Source: Reichenbachiella carrageenanivorans (GTDB lineage Bacteria > Bacteroidota > Bacteroidia > Cytophagales > Cyclobacteriaceae). Taken from it: a DNA stretch of 64,000 nt. Numbering within the stretch: the first letter of the stretch is position 1; each line of letters starts with the position of its first letter. Shown here piece by piece: positions 53,403-62,207 of this stretch. A program made the position numbers and the translations under genes. The stretch is taken from contig NZ_CP106735.1 of assembly GCF_025639805.1 (NCBI RefSeq), positions 1,862,001 to 1,926,000 of the forward strand. The letters run 5' to 3'. Below the pieces are notes generated by a model, which saw only the letters and a program-made list of their open reading frames with translations, ran no database searches and was not told the DNA's origin.

Positions 53403-55781
53403 ATGAACAAAACAATTACACTTGACGGTAAGATGAATTTTCAATTTTATTTGTCTTTTATGGCTATAAGCCTATTTGTACTGATAAGTACTAGCGTATT
53501 TGCTAGTACAGTCACAGTACAGTGGGACGCAAACGATGCGTCTGTTAATATTAAAAATGCCATCGCAGCGGCTGGAGTTGGCGGAAAGGTGATCGTACCT
53601 TATACAGGTTCTATCTGGTATGTCACCCCTGAGACATCAGGTACACAAAATGTAGCGATTTCTTTGGATGTCCAGGGGATCGAATTTGTGCTGGAAGAAG
53701 GTGTCATCATCAAGGCCAAGCATGGAGGCAATCATTTTCTGAATGTACAATCCAAATTAATTCAAATTTCGGCAGATGGTGTGACTATTCGAGGAGAAGG
53801 CAATGGTGCCACACTTGAAATGCGTAGAGAAGATTATCAAGTGTCACCTTATGTGATTTCACAGTTTAGACATGCGATCAAAATTAAATCTGTACAAAAC
53901 ATAACCATCAAAAACATCACGATCAAAAAATCTGGAGGTGATGGGATTGCTTGTGGGAAGCCAAAAATAGATGCTGGAGTTCCTGAAAACATATTGGTTG
54001 AAGACGTACATGTGATCGACCCTACGAGATTGGGCATGTCCATTACCAGTGGAGATGGTGTAACGGTTAGAAATAGCATATTCGAAGGGGCCGAAGGAGA
54101 AAATCCAGAGGCAGGAATAGATATAGAGCCGAATCACCATGATCCTGATCAAAAATTAAAGAATATTTTGATTGAAGGAGTCACTGTTAAAAATAATGCT
54201 GGAAATGGCTTTCAATTGGGACTGTTCAATTTCTTTGATGAATTAGGAAAGACGGTAGAAGATGTGAGCATCACGATCCGAAATAGTCATTCGTTGAATA
54301 ACGGAACGCATGGGTTTCATACATCAGGGGTCAAACCACAAGAAGCTGGGAACGGTGTAGGTGGAACCGTTAAATTTCAGAATGTCATATTTGAGGGCAG
54401 CGAAGAGCATGGCATCCGTGTATCTGGATATAAAGTAGGAGATGCACCCACCATCAGTTTCGAAGGTATAACCATTAAAGATTGCGCGACCAAAGGAGTC
54501 AACTTTTCACCTATTTATTTTAAAGGACAAATGGCGGATAAAAAATTGGGAGGAATTACATTCAAATCCTATAACAATCAGCCTTGTAAGTTGATAGATA
54601 AGAATTATAACCGCCCTAATGTCAATGCAGAATCTGGAGCCAAAACAGCGAATAAAGGCTTCAAAGATATCACAGGTACAATTCACGTAGACTCTAATTC
54701 TTCCACATTCTTGGATTTGGGTGATCCTTCCATTTGGGAAAATGTAACGGTCAACCGTGTAAATTTTGACTCAGGCTCTGGTGGTTGTTCAGTATTGCCA
54801 GATACAACTGTCTTGACAGCAAGCGTAACGTCTTGTAATACCGTGAGTTTGTCGTGGGATGTAGCCACTTGTGCTGATGATTATGTGGTCAGGCGTTGGA
54901 CCGACCCAGCAGTGAAAGTGACTTTGGCTACAGTTACAGGCACATCATTTGTCGACAATACTGCAGTAGAAAACACCGCATATACTTATCTGGTGAGAGC
55001 TTCTAATAGTATTGGACAGACAAACTCTAATACCCCTGTGGTGTCGACTGGATCATGCTCCTCTGGCGGAGGATATGAAGGGACATATTATCACCTTAAA
55101 AATGTCGTTACAGGTCAACATGTGAAAGTTCCTAATTGTAGTCCAGATTTTAGCGGTACGCAAGTGATCAATACTGCACCAAATACAAATGTGAGTGATT
55201 GTGCTACTTTCTATTTTCAAGATGCTGGGTTGGGATACTATTATATGATCAACGAAAGTACAAGTGGCAGATTTAAACCTGAAAATAATAGCACCTTAGC
55301 AGATGCTAATATTGTTCAGGTCGGTAGTGGTACTACTAGCACTTTGGTGCAATGGGAAATAGTGGATGCTGGAAGCGGTGAGGTGAGAATCAAGAACAGA
55401 AGCACAGGTATGTACCTGAAACCTGATGGGTGTGATACTACCTCTGGAACCATCATAACTCAAGTGTCTGACATCTCAGGTAACTGTACCAAGTGGGAGC
55501 TTGTAGATGCAGGCAGCAGCAGTAGGAGAGCAAACTCATCTAAGGCACTTGTTGCTCAGGATCAAATCAGGATATATCCAAACCCAACCACCAACATCCT
55601 CAATGTGAAACTGGGGGATAGAAATGTAAGTCAAATGGCTATAATGGATGTCACAGGCAAAACCATCGCTTTGTTTGGAACCCAGCAGCAAATAGACGTT
55701 TCATCACTTCAAAGAGGTCTTTATACACTTCGCGTGTCTGATCAGGAAGGAGAGTCTATCATTAGATTTATCAAGCACTAA
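53403..55781 (+). CDS. Right-handed beta-helix protein with FN3, RICIN and T9SS domains (paralog 1)
   Basis: This is a secreted multidomain protein. The signal peptide ends near SVFAS (a start at MNFQF, residue 12, is also possible). A right-handed parallel beta-helix follows (about 38-450), with repeated asparagine-rich turns (GVTIRGEGNGATLEM, NITIKNITIKKSGGDGIACG, GMSITSGDGVTVRNSIFEG). Next come FN3 (about 460-555), a RICIN-type beta-trefoil (about 560-705) and a T9SS sorting domain from IYPNPTTN. Beta-helices of this type include polysaccharide lyases and hydrolases; catalytic residues cannot be named without a structure. The RICIN and FN3 modules suggest glycan targeting outside the cell. 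It is followed by a strong terminator and then a paralog. Confidence 0.85.
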   Translation: MNKTITLDGKMNFQFYLSFMAISLFVLISTSVFASTVTVQWDANDASVNIKNAIAAAGVGGKVIVPYTGSIWYVTPETSGTQNVAISLDVQGIEFVLEEGVIIKAKHGGNHFLNVQSKLIQISADGVTIRGEGNGATLEMRREDYQVSPYVISQFRHAIKIKSVQNITIKNITIKKSGGDGIACGKPKIDAGVPENILVEDVHVIDPTRLGMSITSGDGVTVRNSIFEGAEGENPEAGIDIEPNHHDPDQKLKNILIEGVTVKNNAGNGFQLGLFNFFDELGKTVEDVSITIRNSHSLNNGTHGFHTSGVKPQEAGNGVGGTVKFQNVIFEGSEEHGIRVSGYKVGDAPTISFEGITIKDCATKGVNFSPIYFKGQMADKKLGGITFKSYNNQPCKLIDKNYNRPNVNAESGAKTANKGFKDITGTIHVDSNSSTFLDLGDPSIWENVTVNRVNFDSGSGGCSVLPDTTVLTASVTSCNTVSLSWDVATCADDYVVRRWTDPAVKVTLATVTGTSFVDNTAVENTAYTYLVRASNSIGQTNSNTPVVSTGSCSSGGGYEGTYYHLKNVVTGQHVKVPNCSPDFSGTQVINTAPNTNVSDCATFYFQDAGLGYYYMINESTSGRFKPENNSTLADANIVQVGSGTTSTLVQWEIVDAGSGEVRIKNRSTGMYLKPDGCDTTSGTIITQVSDISGNCTKWELVDAGSSSRRANSSKALVAQDQIRIYPNPTTNILNVKLGDRNVSQMAIMDVTGKTIALFGTQQQIDVSSLQRGLYTLRVSDQEGESIIRFIKH

Positions 55782-55811
55782 GGCGTGTAAAACGTTTAAA
55801 AACCAAAGAAT

Positions 55812-55843
55812 AAAAAAGCCATGATTTTACTCATGGCTTTTTT
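55812..55843 (+). terminator. Terminator between the two beta-helix genes
   Basis: A 13-bp stem (AAAAAAGCCATGA at 55812-55824, its complement at 55831-55843) has a TTTTAC loop and ends in Ts. It gives each paralog its own transcript end. The following 185 bases up to 56029 should hold the promoter of the second gene; no clear consensus is visible. Confidence 0.85.
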
Positions 55844-56028
55844 ATTACCCATTTAATTGAATGGACGAAAATTGAAGATACTTTAGTCTCATGTGAAGAA
55901 AAAATGGAAGATTATTAGGTCATGTTTTGACAAAAATAGCTCCTTGATTATCAGTCTTTTAAGGCTTATTTGTTGGAAATAATGTGAGTAAAATTGTTCG
56001 CTAATCAAAATTTTAAAACAAGTAAAAC

Positions 56029-58431
56029 ATGAGAAAAACAACTACACGATCGAAATTCACTCAATTTTTCACCTGTATGTGCCTGATTTGGTGTTTGGCA
56101 GCCCACCAGTCTAGGGCAGATACAATCACTGTGTCATGGACGGATGATATCGATGCGACGCAGGAAATACAAGATGCCATCATCGCCGCAGGAGAAAATG
56201 GCACAGTGATTATTCCATATATAGGAAAAGATTATCTAGTGTCAGATATAGGCACTAGTAAAGCGGCTTCGAATAAATCAGCACTGGTTTTGGATAAGGC
56301 GGGTTTGACACTGAAATTAGAACAAGGAGTCGTATTACGCGCCAAGCATGGAGGCAATCATTATATGAGTGATCAAGGCAAGTTGATATCAATAAAAGCC
56401 AACGGCGTCACGGTCGAAGGAGAAGGTTCAGGAGCAAGTTTGATTATGAACAGAGCTGGCTATCAGGTATCGCCTTATGTGATTTCCCAATTTCGTCATG
56501 CCATTAAGGTACATCCATACAATAATATTTTGGTCAAAAATTTGTCCATTGAAAAAGCAGGAGGTGATGGCATTGCGATTGGAAAAAGCAAGAACGACAT
56601 GACCTCTCCTTCAAATGTAACCATTGATAATGTGCATGTGATAGACCCTACTAGACTGGGTATATCTATTACTAGTGGTGATGGTATTACAGTCAGAAAC
56701 AGTGTTTTCGAAGGAGCTAAAGGAGAAAATCCAGAATCAGGGATCGACATAGAGCCTAATCATGATGACGCCAGTCAGGTGTTAAAGGATATTTTGGTTG
56801 AGAATTGCGAATTCAATAATAACAACGCAAACGGCATCAAGTTTACTGTTTTCAATTACTATGATTACAATGGAATTCAGGTACAAGATTTGAACATTAT
56901 TTTTCGAAATTGTAAGTCTTTAAATAATGAGCAAATGGGTATCAAGTTGGGAGCAGTCAAGTTGCCCCATATCAATGATGGCCCAAAAGGTACTATGGTA
57001 TTTCAAAATATAGAAGTAGACGGATCAGGACAGCATGGCTTGTACATGGGTACATTCAATGTAGACAAAGCTCCTTCGTTAAGTTTTGAAGGATGTACGT
57101 TTAAAAATGTAGGGCAAGATGGTACTGGAAACTTCCCTATTTGGATACAAGGGCAGTCGCCTACAGTACCTGCTGGCAATATGATATTCAAAAGCTACAA
57201 TAATATTGACTGTCAAATTGTTGATAAAGATTTTAATCGACCAATCGTGTCGGCACAAGTGAAGACACATGAGTTTAAGGACATCACAGGAATAATTAAA
57301 GCGGATGTATTGACAACCAATTACTTTGATATGGGTGATGGAACCAACTGGGACAATATGACTTTGTCTATTGTGCCATTTAACGCTGGAGGAGGCAGCT
57401 GCTCAGGTTTGCCAGATGAGCCAGGAACTTTATCAGCGGTCGTTGACAATTGCAACCAAGTGAGTCTGTCATGGGGAGCAGCTAATTGTGCAGATTCATA
57501 CGTAGTGCGTAGGTGGATAGACCCTGCGACCAAAGTAACTATTGGTACTGTGACTGGCACTTCTTTTACTGACAACACGGTAGCAGCGAATGAAACCTAT
57601 ACATATCTCGTACGCGCCACTAATAATAGTGGGCAAACCAATTCAAATACCCCAGTTATTAGTACGGGCTCATGCGGCTCCTCTGGTGGGGGTATCACGG
57701 GTAAATATTATTACTTGGTGAATAAAGATTCGGGATTGAAAATGCGCATACCAAACTGTTCAAGTGATTATTCAGGGGCGGTAGCTTTGAATTTGGGCCC
57801 TGTAGAAAACACTTCTGATTGTGTGCAATTTCAATTTATTGAAAGTAATCCAGGGTATTACTATATTCAGAATAAGGGAACGAATGGTAGGTATCAGCCA
57901 GCTGGAGGGTCTACACTTACTAACGGAACGGTCAATATAGTACAGGTTTCCAATTCAGAAATAAACCAATTGGTACAATGGGAAGTGTTAGAAGATGGTA
58001 ATGGTTATTACCGTTTTCAAAATCGGTCTACAGGTGAAATATTTAAACCTCAGGCATGTGGATCAATCACTGGTACAGCCATGGTACAGGTTAGCAATGC
58101 TCAAAATGTAGATTGTACCAAGTGGAGTCTAGTTGAAGCTGGTACGGCCAACCGACAGATGAATGATAATGTGAGTATAGAGAATACAGAATTGAATCTA
58201 AGCCCTACTTCAGGCTTAATATACCCAAATCCTACATCGGGTATGCTATACTTAGATACGAAAGAATTTGTTGTTCGGTCATTGTCTATCTCTAACCTGT
58301 CCGGACAAGTACAGTATAGCGGCAGTGGAACTGATCGCTTGAATGTTTCTTCGTTGGTTCCAGGAGTTTATCTTTTGACTATGATTAAGGAAGACAATCA
58401 TGCGGTAATTAGTAGGTTTATCAAACAGTAG
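56029..58431 (+). CDS. Right-handed beta-helix protein with FN3, RICIN and T9SS domains (paralog 2)
   Basis: Same domain order as the preceding gene: signal peptide (ending SRAD), beta-helix (about 32-455, GVTVEGEGSGASLIMNRAGY, ISITSGDGITVRNSVFEGA), FN3 (about 465-560), RICIN-type trefoil (about 565-710) and T9SS sorting domain from IYPNPTSG. The beta-helix part is well conserved between paralogs (PYVISQFRHAIK and VHVIDPTRLG are identical), suggesting a shared active site around these segments. The RICIN parts diverge more. Differences in the later coils point to different glycan substrates. The gene is convergent with the InlB-repeat protein, and a shared terminator lies between. Enzyme class unknown. 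Confidence 0.85.
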   Translation: MRKTTTRSKFTQFFTCMCLIWCLAAHQSRADTITVSWTDDIDATQEIQDAIIAAGENGTVIIPYIGKDYLVSDIGTSKAASNKSALVLDKAGLTLKLEQGVVLRAKHGGNHYMSDQGKLISIKANGVTVEGEGSGASLIMNRAGYQVSPYVISQFRHAIKVHPYNNILVKNLSIEKAGGDGIAIGKSKNDMTSPSNVTIDNVHVIDPTRLGISITSGDGITVRNSVFEGAKGENPESGIDIEPNHDDASQVLKDILVENCEFNNNNANGIKFTVFNYYDYNGIQVQDLNIIFRNCKSLNNEQMGIKLGAVKLPHINDGPKGTMVFQNIEVDGSGQHGLYMGTFNVDKAPSLSFEGCTFKNVGQDGTGNFPIWIQGQSPTVPAGNMIFKSYNNIDCQIVDKDFNRPIVSAQVKTHEFKDITGIIKADVLTTNYFDMGDGTNWDNMTLSIVPFNAGGGSCSGLPDEPGTLSAVVDNCNQVSLSWGAANCADSYVVRRWIDPATKVTIGTVTGTSFTDNTVAANETYTYLVRATNNSGQTNSNTPVISTGSCGSSGGGITGKYYYLVNKDSGLKMRIPNCSSDYSGAVALNLGPVENTSDCVQFQFIESNPGYYYIQNKGTNGRYQPAGGSTLTNGTVNIVQVSNSEINQLVQWEVLEDGNGYYRFQNRSTGEIFKPQACGSITGTAMVQVSNAQNVDCTKWSLVEAGTANRQMNDNVSIENTELNLSPTSGLIYPNPTSGMLYLDTKEFVVRSLSISNLSGQVQYSGSGTDRLNVSSLVPGVYLLTMIKEDNHAVISRFIKQ

Positions 58432-58626
58432 TTTAGATATAAGTTGAAATGTTTTAGTAATTAGTTTCCCACGTGCCGTGAGTGACGAGTCTACTTGAAA
58501 GAAAGGTGAAAGGAGATAGAGACTTGTTCGATGCTGAGGCTATTCCGCTATTTAAGAGGGATCGTAGTGTCTCTGATACGGTGGTGATTGTCGTTGAGGT
58601 AGCAAATCAGGGCAATTTGCTTTGTC

Positions 58627-58679
58627 TCACAACAACTAAAAAAAGCAGGTGAGTAGCCTGCTTTTTTTAGTTGTTGTGA
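58627..58679. terminator. Bidirectional terminator (23-bp stem)
   Basis: A 23-bp perfect inverted repeat at 58627-58649 and 58657-58679 with a 7-base loop contains A7 on one arm and T7 on the other. It therefore works for both the upstream plus-strand gene and the convergent minus-strand gene ending at 58695. Confidence 0.9.
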
Positions 58680-58694
58680 AATAAAAAACCTGAT

Positions 58695-61600
58695 TTATTG
58701 AATGATCAATTTCTGTATCTCTATTCTCTTGTTGGTTATTGTTCTTATCAAATAAGTGCCCGGATTCAGACCTGTGATAGATAAACTTCCTGAAGAGTTT
58801 AGTCGATTGACCAGTTTACCATCTATGGTAAGGATGAGTATCTCGCTTGATCCAGCAGTATCTATAGTGAAAGAACCAACTGATGGGTTAGGGTAAATCT
58901 TCAGCGCTTTGTGTGTTGTGGGGTTTACTTCTGTGATGACTAATACTTCACTGAAAGTAGCACTAATACTTTGTGCAGCGGTTACGTTTTCAAAAGTATA
59001 ACTAGCTATAGCCCCTACAGATTCGTTATTGACCAAGACATCATTTATTTCATATCCTTCGTCTGCAGTGATGGTAAAAGTTTGACTACCGTTGTGGTCT
59101 ACACTGACTATGCCTTCTGGTGAAATAGAGCCATTCTCGCCTGCCTGAGCAGCGATGTCATAAGTCATTTTTGCAAAAGTGACTGAGATGCTGTGTGTCG
59201 TTGTCACAGATTCGAAAGTGAAGCTTGTAACAGCACCCTCTGAGTTTCCATCTACCATTACATCAGCCACTTCGTATCCTTCGTCGGCCGTGATGGTATA
59301 GGCTTGGCTACCATTGTAGTCGACCGTAGTTATGCCCTCTGGGGAGATGCTTCCGTTGTCTCCAGCAGTAGCAGTGATGTCAAACGTCTGGATCACAAAA
59401 CTGGCAGAGATGGTATGTGCTGTCAGCAGGTCTGTAAAAGTGTAGCTAGCTACTGCACCTACAGATGCATCGTCTACCAATACATCTGCTACTTCGTAGC
59501 CAAGGTCAGGGGTGAGGTCGAATCTCACATCCGTATTTTCATAAAACAAATGAGTACCCTCTGGCGAGATGCTTCCATTTTCTCCTGCAGACGACACGAT
59601 TTCGTGCTTAGGGATCAGCTCGAAGCTGACAGCTACAGTATGTGTTTCCTTTACGTTAGTGAATGAATAAGTATCCACGGCACCTACAGATGAGCCATCT
59701 ACCAATACGTCTAGTACGCGGTAGGTGTCATCTGGAGTGAACGTAAAGGTCTGCGTAGTGCCGTAGTCTACAGCTACTGCGCCAGATGGAGCTACTGCGC
59801 CATTGGCACCAGCTGATGCCGTGATGTCGTAGGTGATGATAGAAAAGCTAGCCGCGATCGTTTGTACAGCGGTTACATGCTCGAATGCATAGTTTTCTAC
59901 TGCGCCTACAGACGCATCGTTTACTAATACATCTGCTATTTCGTACCCTTCATTAGGGATGATCTCAAATCCCTGACTTGATCCAGTATAGATCTCTACA
60001 TTGCCAGCAGGGGAAATAGCACCCCCTGTACTGGCAGTAGCTGTGATTCTCTTGAAGTCCATGAGCCATTTGACCATGCCTATATATAGGGTGGCCAGAT
60101 CATTGTTCATAACTAGGTTCACATCTACTACGCTAAAGTAGCCTCTGCGAGCAGCGGTAGTGAGGAATGTTCCATCAATTGGATCCACATATCCATTGAC
60201 TCCAGCTTCTAGCGCCACCACTGGGTATCTAGTACCCCCTCCATTGTACACGGTGATGAGATTTGCACTTGTTACATCTGTTCCTTGGTCTACAGGTTTG
60301 CTCTGAGACTCACCAGCCAAGGTCAATGTGCCAGTCAATCCATTGCTGATAATGTCTGCAGCTTCTGATACTGGGTTTACTTTGTCTATGCTTGTTATGT
60401 TATTACTTCTCGCTTTTTCAGCAAAACCATATTTAGCGACAGCAGGGCTCTGTAACAAGACAGGGATGGGCAAATTGGCGATGTTAGATTGAGTATTGGA
60501 GTTTGGCGTGTTATATCCTACTATGATGAGGTCCTTGCCTGTGCTGAGCGTGGCAGCGTCAGCAGCCAAGTCGTCAAATAAGATCGTTTCTACCTCAAAG
60601 CCTTCGTCGGTCAATGTTTCCACATATTTCTGATCATAGAGTGTATAATCCTCTGGTGACTCGTAAGCATAAAGTATACTTCCTCCTCCCAATGAAGTGT
60701 TGGGTTGGAATATCGCTTGAATGGTATGGTCGGCACCAATGGTTGTAAAGGTGTAATTTTCATTTTCCGTTACGGGATTGCCATCCACCAATATTTCTTT
60801 TACTTCATATCCAGCATCAGGTATGAAGCTGTAAGTTTCATCAAATCCTGCACTAGTGATAAGTGCTCCGCTTGGAGAGATACTGCCTTGGCCTTCGGCA
60901 CTGGCTGTGATCGTGTAGGTGACTGCACCTACAAAACGTACGGCAATCGTATGATCGGCCATCACGCCGGTGAAGGTATAGTCGGCAATGACACCTTGAG
61001 AAACGCCATCTACCACTACGTCCTGAACGGTATAGTCAGGGTCAGGGCTGAAAGTGAAGGTTTTGTCTTTTCCGCCAGGGATAGCGATGTCGCCTATATT
61101 GCCGATCGTGCCGCCAGATGTACTACTAGCTGTAATGGTATGGATATCCATGAGCCAGTTCACTAGGCCAATATAGATTTTGCCCAAGTCATCATTCATA
61201 GCTATGCTAGAATTGACCACCCCGAAATACCCTCTTCGGTTAGGCGAGGTACCAGCGTCTTGATCATAAGTGGCTCCAGTTTCTAAAGCAGCTACTGCCA
61301 ATCTATTGGTATTGTTGTCGTAGCTATAGATTGGGATCAAGTCTGCACTTTGTGTGTCCAGAGACAGGTCTAAGCCCTTGAGACTTGAAGTCGCAGCAAA
61401 ACTAACGATGTCGGTTTCGATTGCATTGGAGACCGATTCAGAAACAGCTGATGGCGATGTGGTATAGGCTAACCCAGAGCCAGAATTACTGTTTCTTATA
61501 CGGCTACCAAACCCATATCTGGATACTACATCCGCCTGAACCAATACTGGAATGTCTAGTGCAGCAACTTCGTCTTGAGTTGTATTGTTGGCAGTCCCTT

Positions 61601-61871
61601 GTCCCACAATGATCAGGTCGAAGCCCATTGCGTTTGTTGCTACATCAGCGGAAAAATTGCTATATAGCATGGTGGTAACGGTATACCCTTCTGCTTCTAG
61701 TTTTGTCACATATGCTTCGTCGTAATTTTCATATTCTGAAAGTGTTTCACCTGTTGGTATATCATCAGAGTTATATGCATAAAGAATGTTCACATCGGAT
61801 GCAAAACTCAGCGTATGCAGCATGAGCGACATACAAAGTGTGAGGCTTATTTTGAGTAATATTTTAATCAT
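58695..61871 (-). CDS. Large T9SS protein with two alpha/beta domains and seven InlB-type B repeats
   Basis: A signal peptide begins at the ATG at 61871 (MIKILLKISLTL); an upstream in-frame ATG exists at 61904. Two related alpha/beta domains (about 210-225 residues each) start NILYAYNSDD and SILYAYESPED and share LIIVGQGT/LIIVGYNT and IPVLVQ/IPVLLQ segments. They resemble ThuA/GATase-like folds. Seven divergent InlB B-type repeats of about 70 residues (ITA.A...G.ISP.G...V...GYEV.DVLVDG.SVGAV..YTF..V...H.I...F) follow in groups of two and five. The end is a T9SS domain from IYPNPSVG. InlB-type repeats serve adhesion or spacing. A surface role in substrate or cell contact is inferred. Confidence 0.85.
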   Translation of the reverse strand: MIKILLKISLTLCMSLMLHTLSFASDVNILYAYNSDDIPTGETLSEYENYDEAYVTKLEAEGYTVTTMLYSNFSADVATNAMGFDLIIVGQGTANNTTQDEVAALDIPVLVQADVVSRYGFGSRIRNSNSGSGLAYTTSPSAVSESVSNAIETDIVSFAATSSLKGLDLSLDTQSADLIPIYSYDNNTNRLAVAALETGATYDQDAGTSPNRRGYFGVVNSSIAMNDDLGKIYIGLVNWLMDIHTITASSTSGGTIGNIGDIAIPGGKDKTFTFSPDPDYTVQDVVVDGVSQGVIADYTFTGVMADHTIAVRFVGAVTYTITASAEGQGSISPSGALITSAGFDETYSFIPDAGYEVKEILVDGNPVTENENYTFTTIGADHTIQAIFQPNTSLGGGSILYAYESPEDYTLYDQKYVETLTDEGFEVETILFDDLAADAATLSTGKDLIIVGYNTPNSNTQSNIANLPIPVLLQSPAVAKYGFAEKARSNNITSIDKVNPVSEAADIISNGLTGTLTLAGESQSKPVDQGTDVTSANLITVYNGGGTRYPVVALEAGVNGYVDPIDGTFLTTAARRGYFSVVDVNLVMNNDLATLYIGMVKWLMDFKRITATASTGGAISPAGNVEIYTGSSQGFEIIPNEGYEIADVLVNDASVGAVENYAFEHVTAVQTIAASFSIITYDITASAGANGAVAPSGAVAVDYGTTQTFTFTPDDTYRVLDVLVDGSSVGAVDTYSFTNVKETHTVAVSFELIPKHEIVSSAGENGSISPEGTHLFYENTDVRFDLTPDLGYEVADVLVDDASVGAVASYTFTDLLTAHTISASFVIQTFDITATAGDNGSISPEGITTVDYNGSQAYTITADEGYEVADVMVDGNSEGAVTSFTFESVTTTHSISVTFAKMTYDIAAQAGENGSISPEGIVSVDHNGSQTFTITADEGYEINDVLVNNESVGAIASYTFENVTAAQSISATFSEVLVITEVNPTTHKALKIYPNPSVGSFTIDTAGSSEILILTIDGKLVNRLNSSGSLSITGLNPGTYLIRTITNKRIEIQKLIIQ

Positions 61872-62207
61872 AGTATCTATTGTTTTGTTATCAGCGAAGC
61901 GCAAGCCATTTGCTGCACTTTTAGAAACATAAAGAACACGATCATTGCTTTAAAAGCCTCAGCGCTGATCCTTGAATAACTAGCATATTTAAAAGGCGGA
62001 GTAATTTTATCTCGAAATGGCTGTTTAGAGCCGTATGCGTGGATTTGTAGGTGTCGTGAAACTAGCAGTGAAAAAAGAGGATTTATAAATTGAAAGTATA
62101 GGTTTTATGAAAAACGCTAAAAAAGGTAGGTTTCAAATACCTGTGTCTCGGAATGCCATATCATGGAGCACCTCGGTTTACTCTTCAGGCCATGATTTTT
62201 GCTTCAG
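61872..62207. other. Spacer (336 bases) before the desaturase-fusion gene
   Basis: I see no gene, RNA gene or convincing promoter here. A 7-bp inverted repeat (ATCATGG/CCATGAT, around 62161-62200) with a long loop is the only structure, and it is weak. Confidence 0.5.

Noticed and set aside
58482..58652. 56-codon open frame with GTG start before the bidirectional terminator
   Set aside because: It has a protein-like look in part (RDLFDAEAIPLFKRDRS) but ends inside the terminator hairpin and has no good start. It may be a gene remnant; not enough to call.
58695..61871. Repetitive sequence checked as a possible CRISPR array
   Set aside because: The repeats are coding, about 210 bases long and divergent, and translate as InlB-type B repeats. 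No CRISPR array was seen anywhere in the window.
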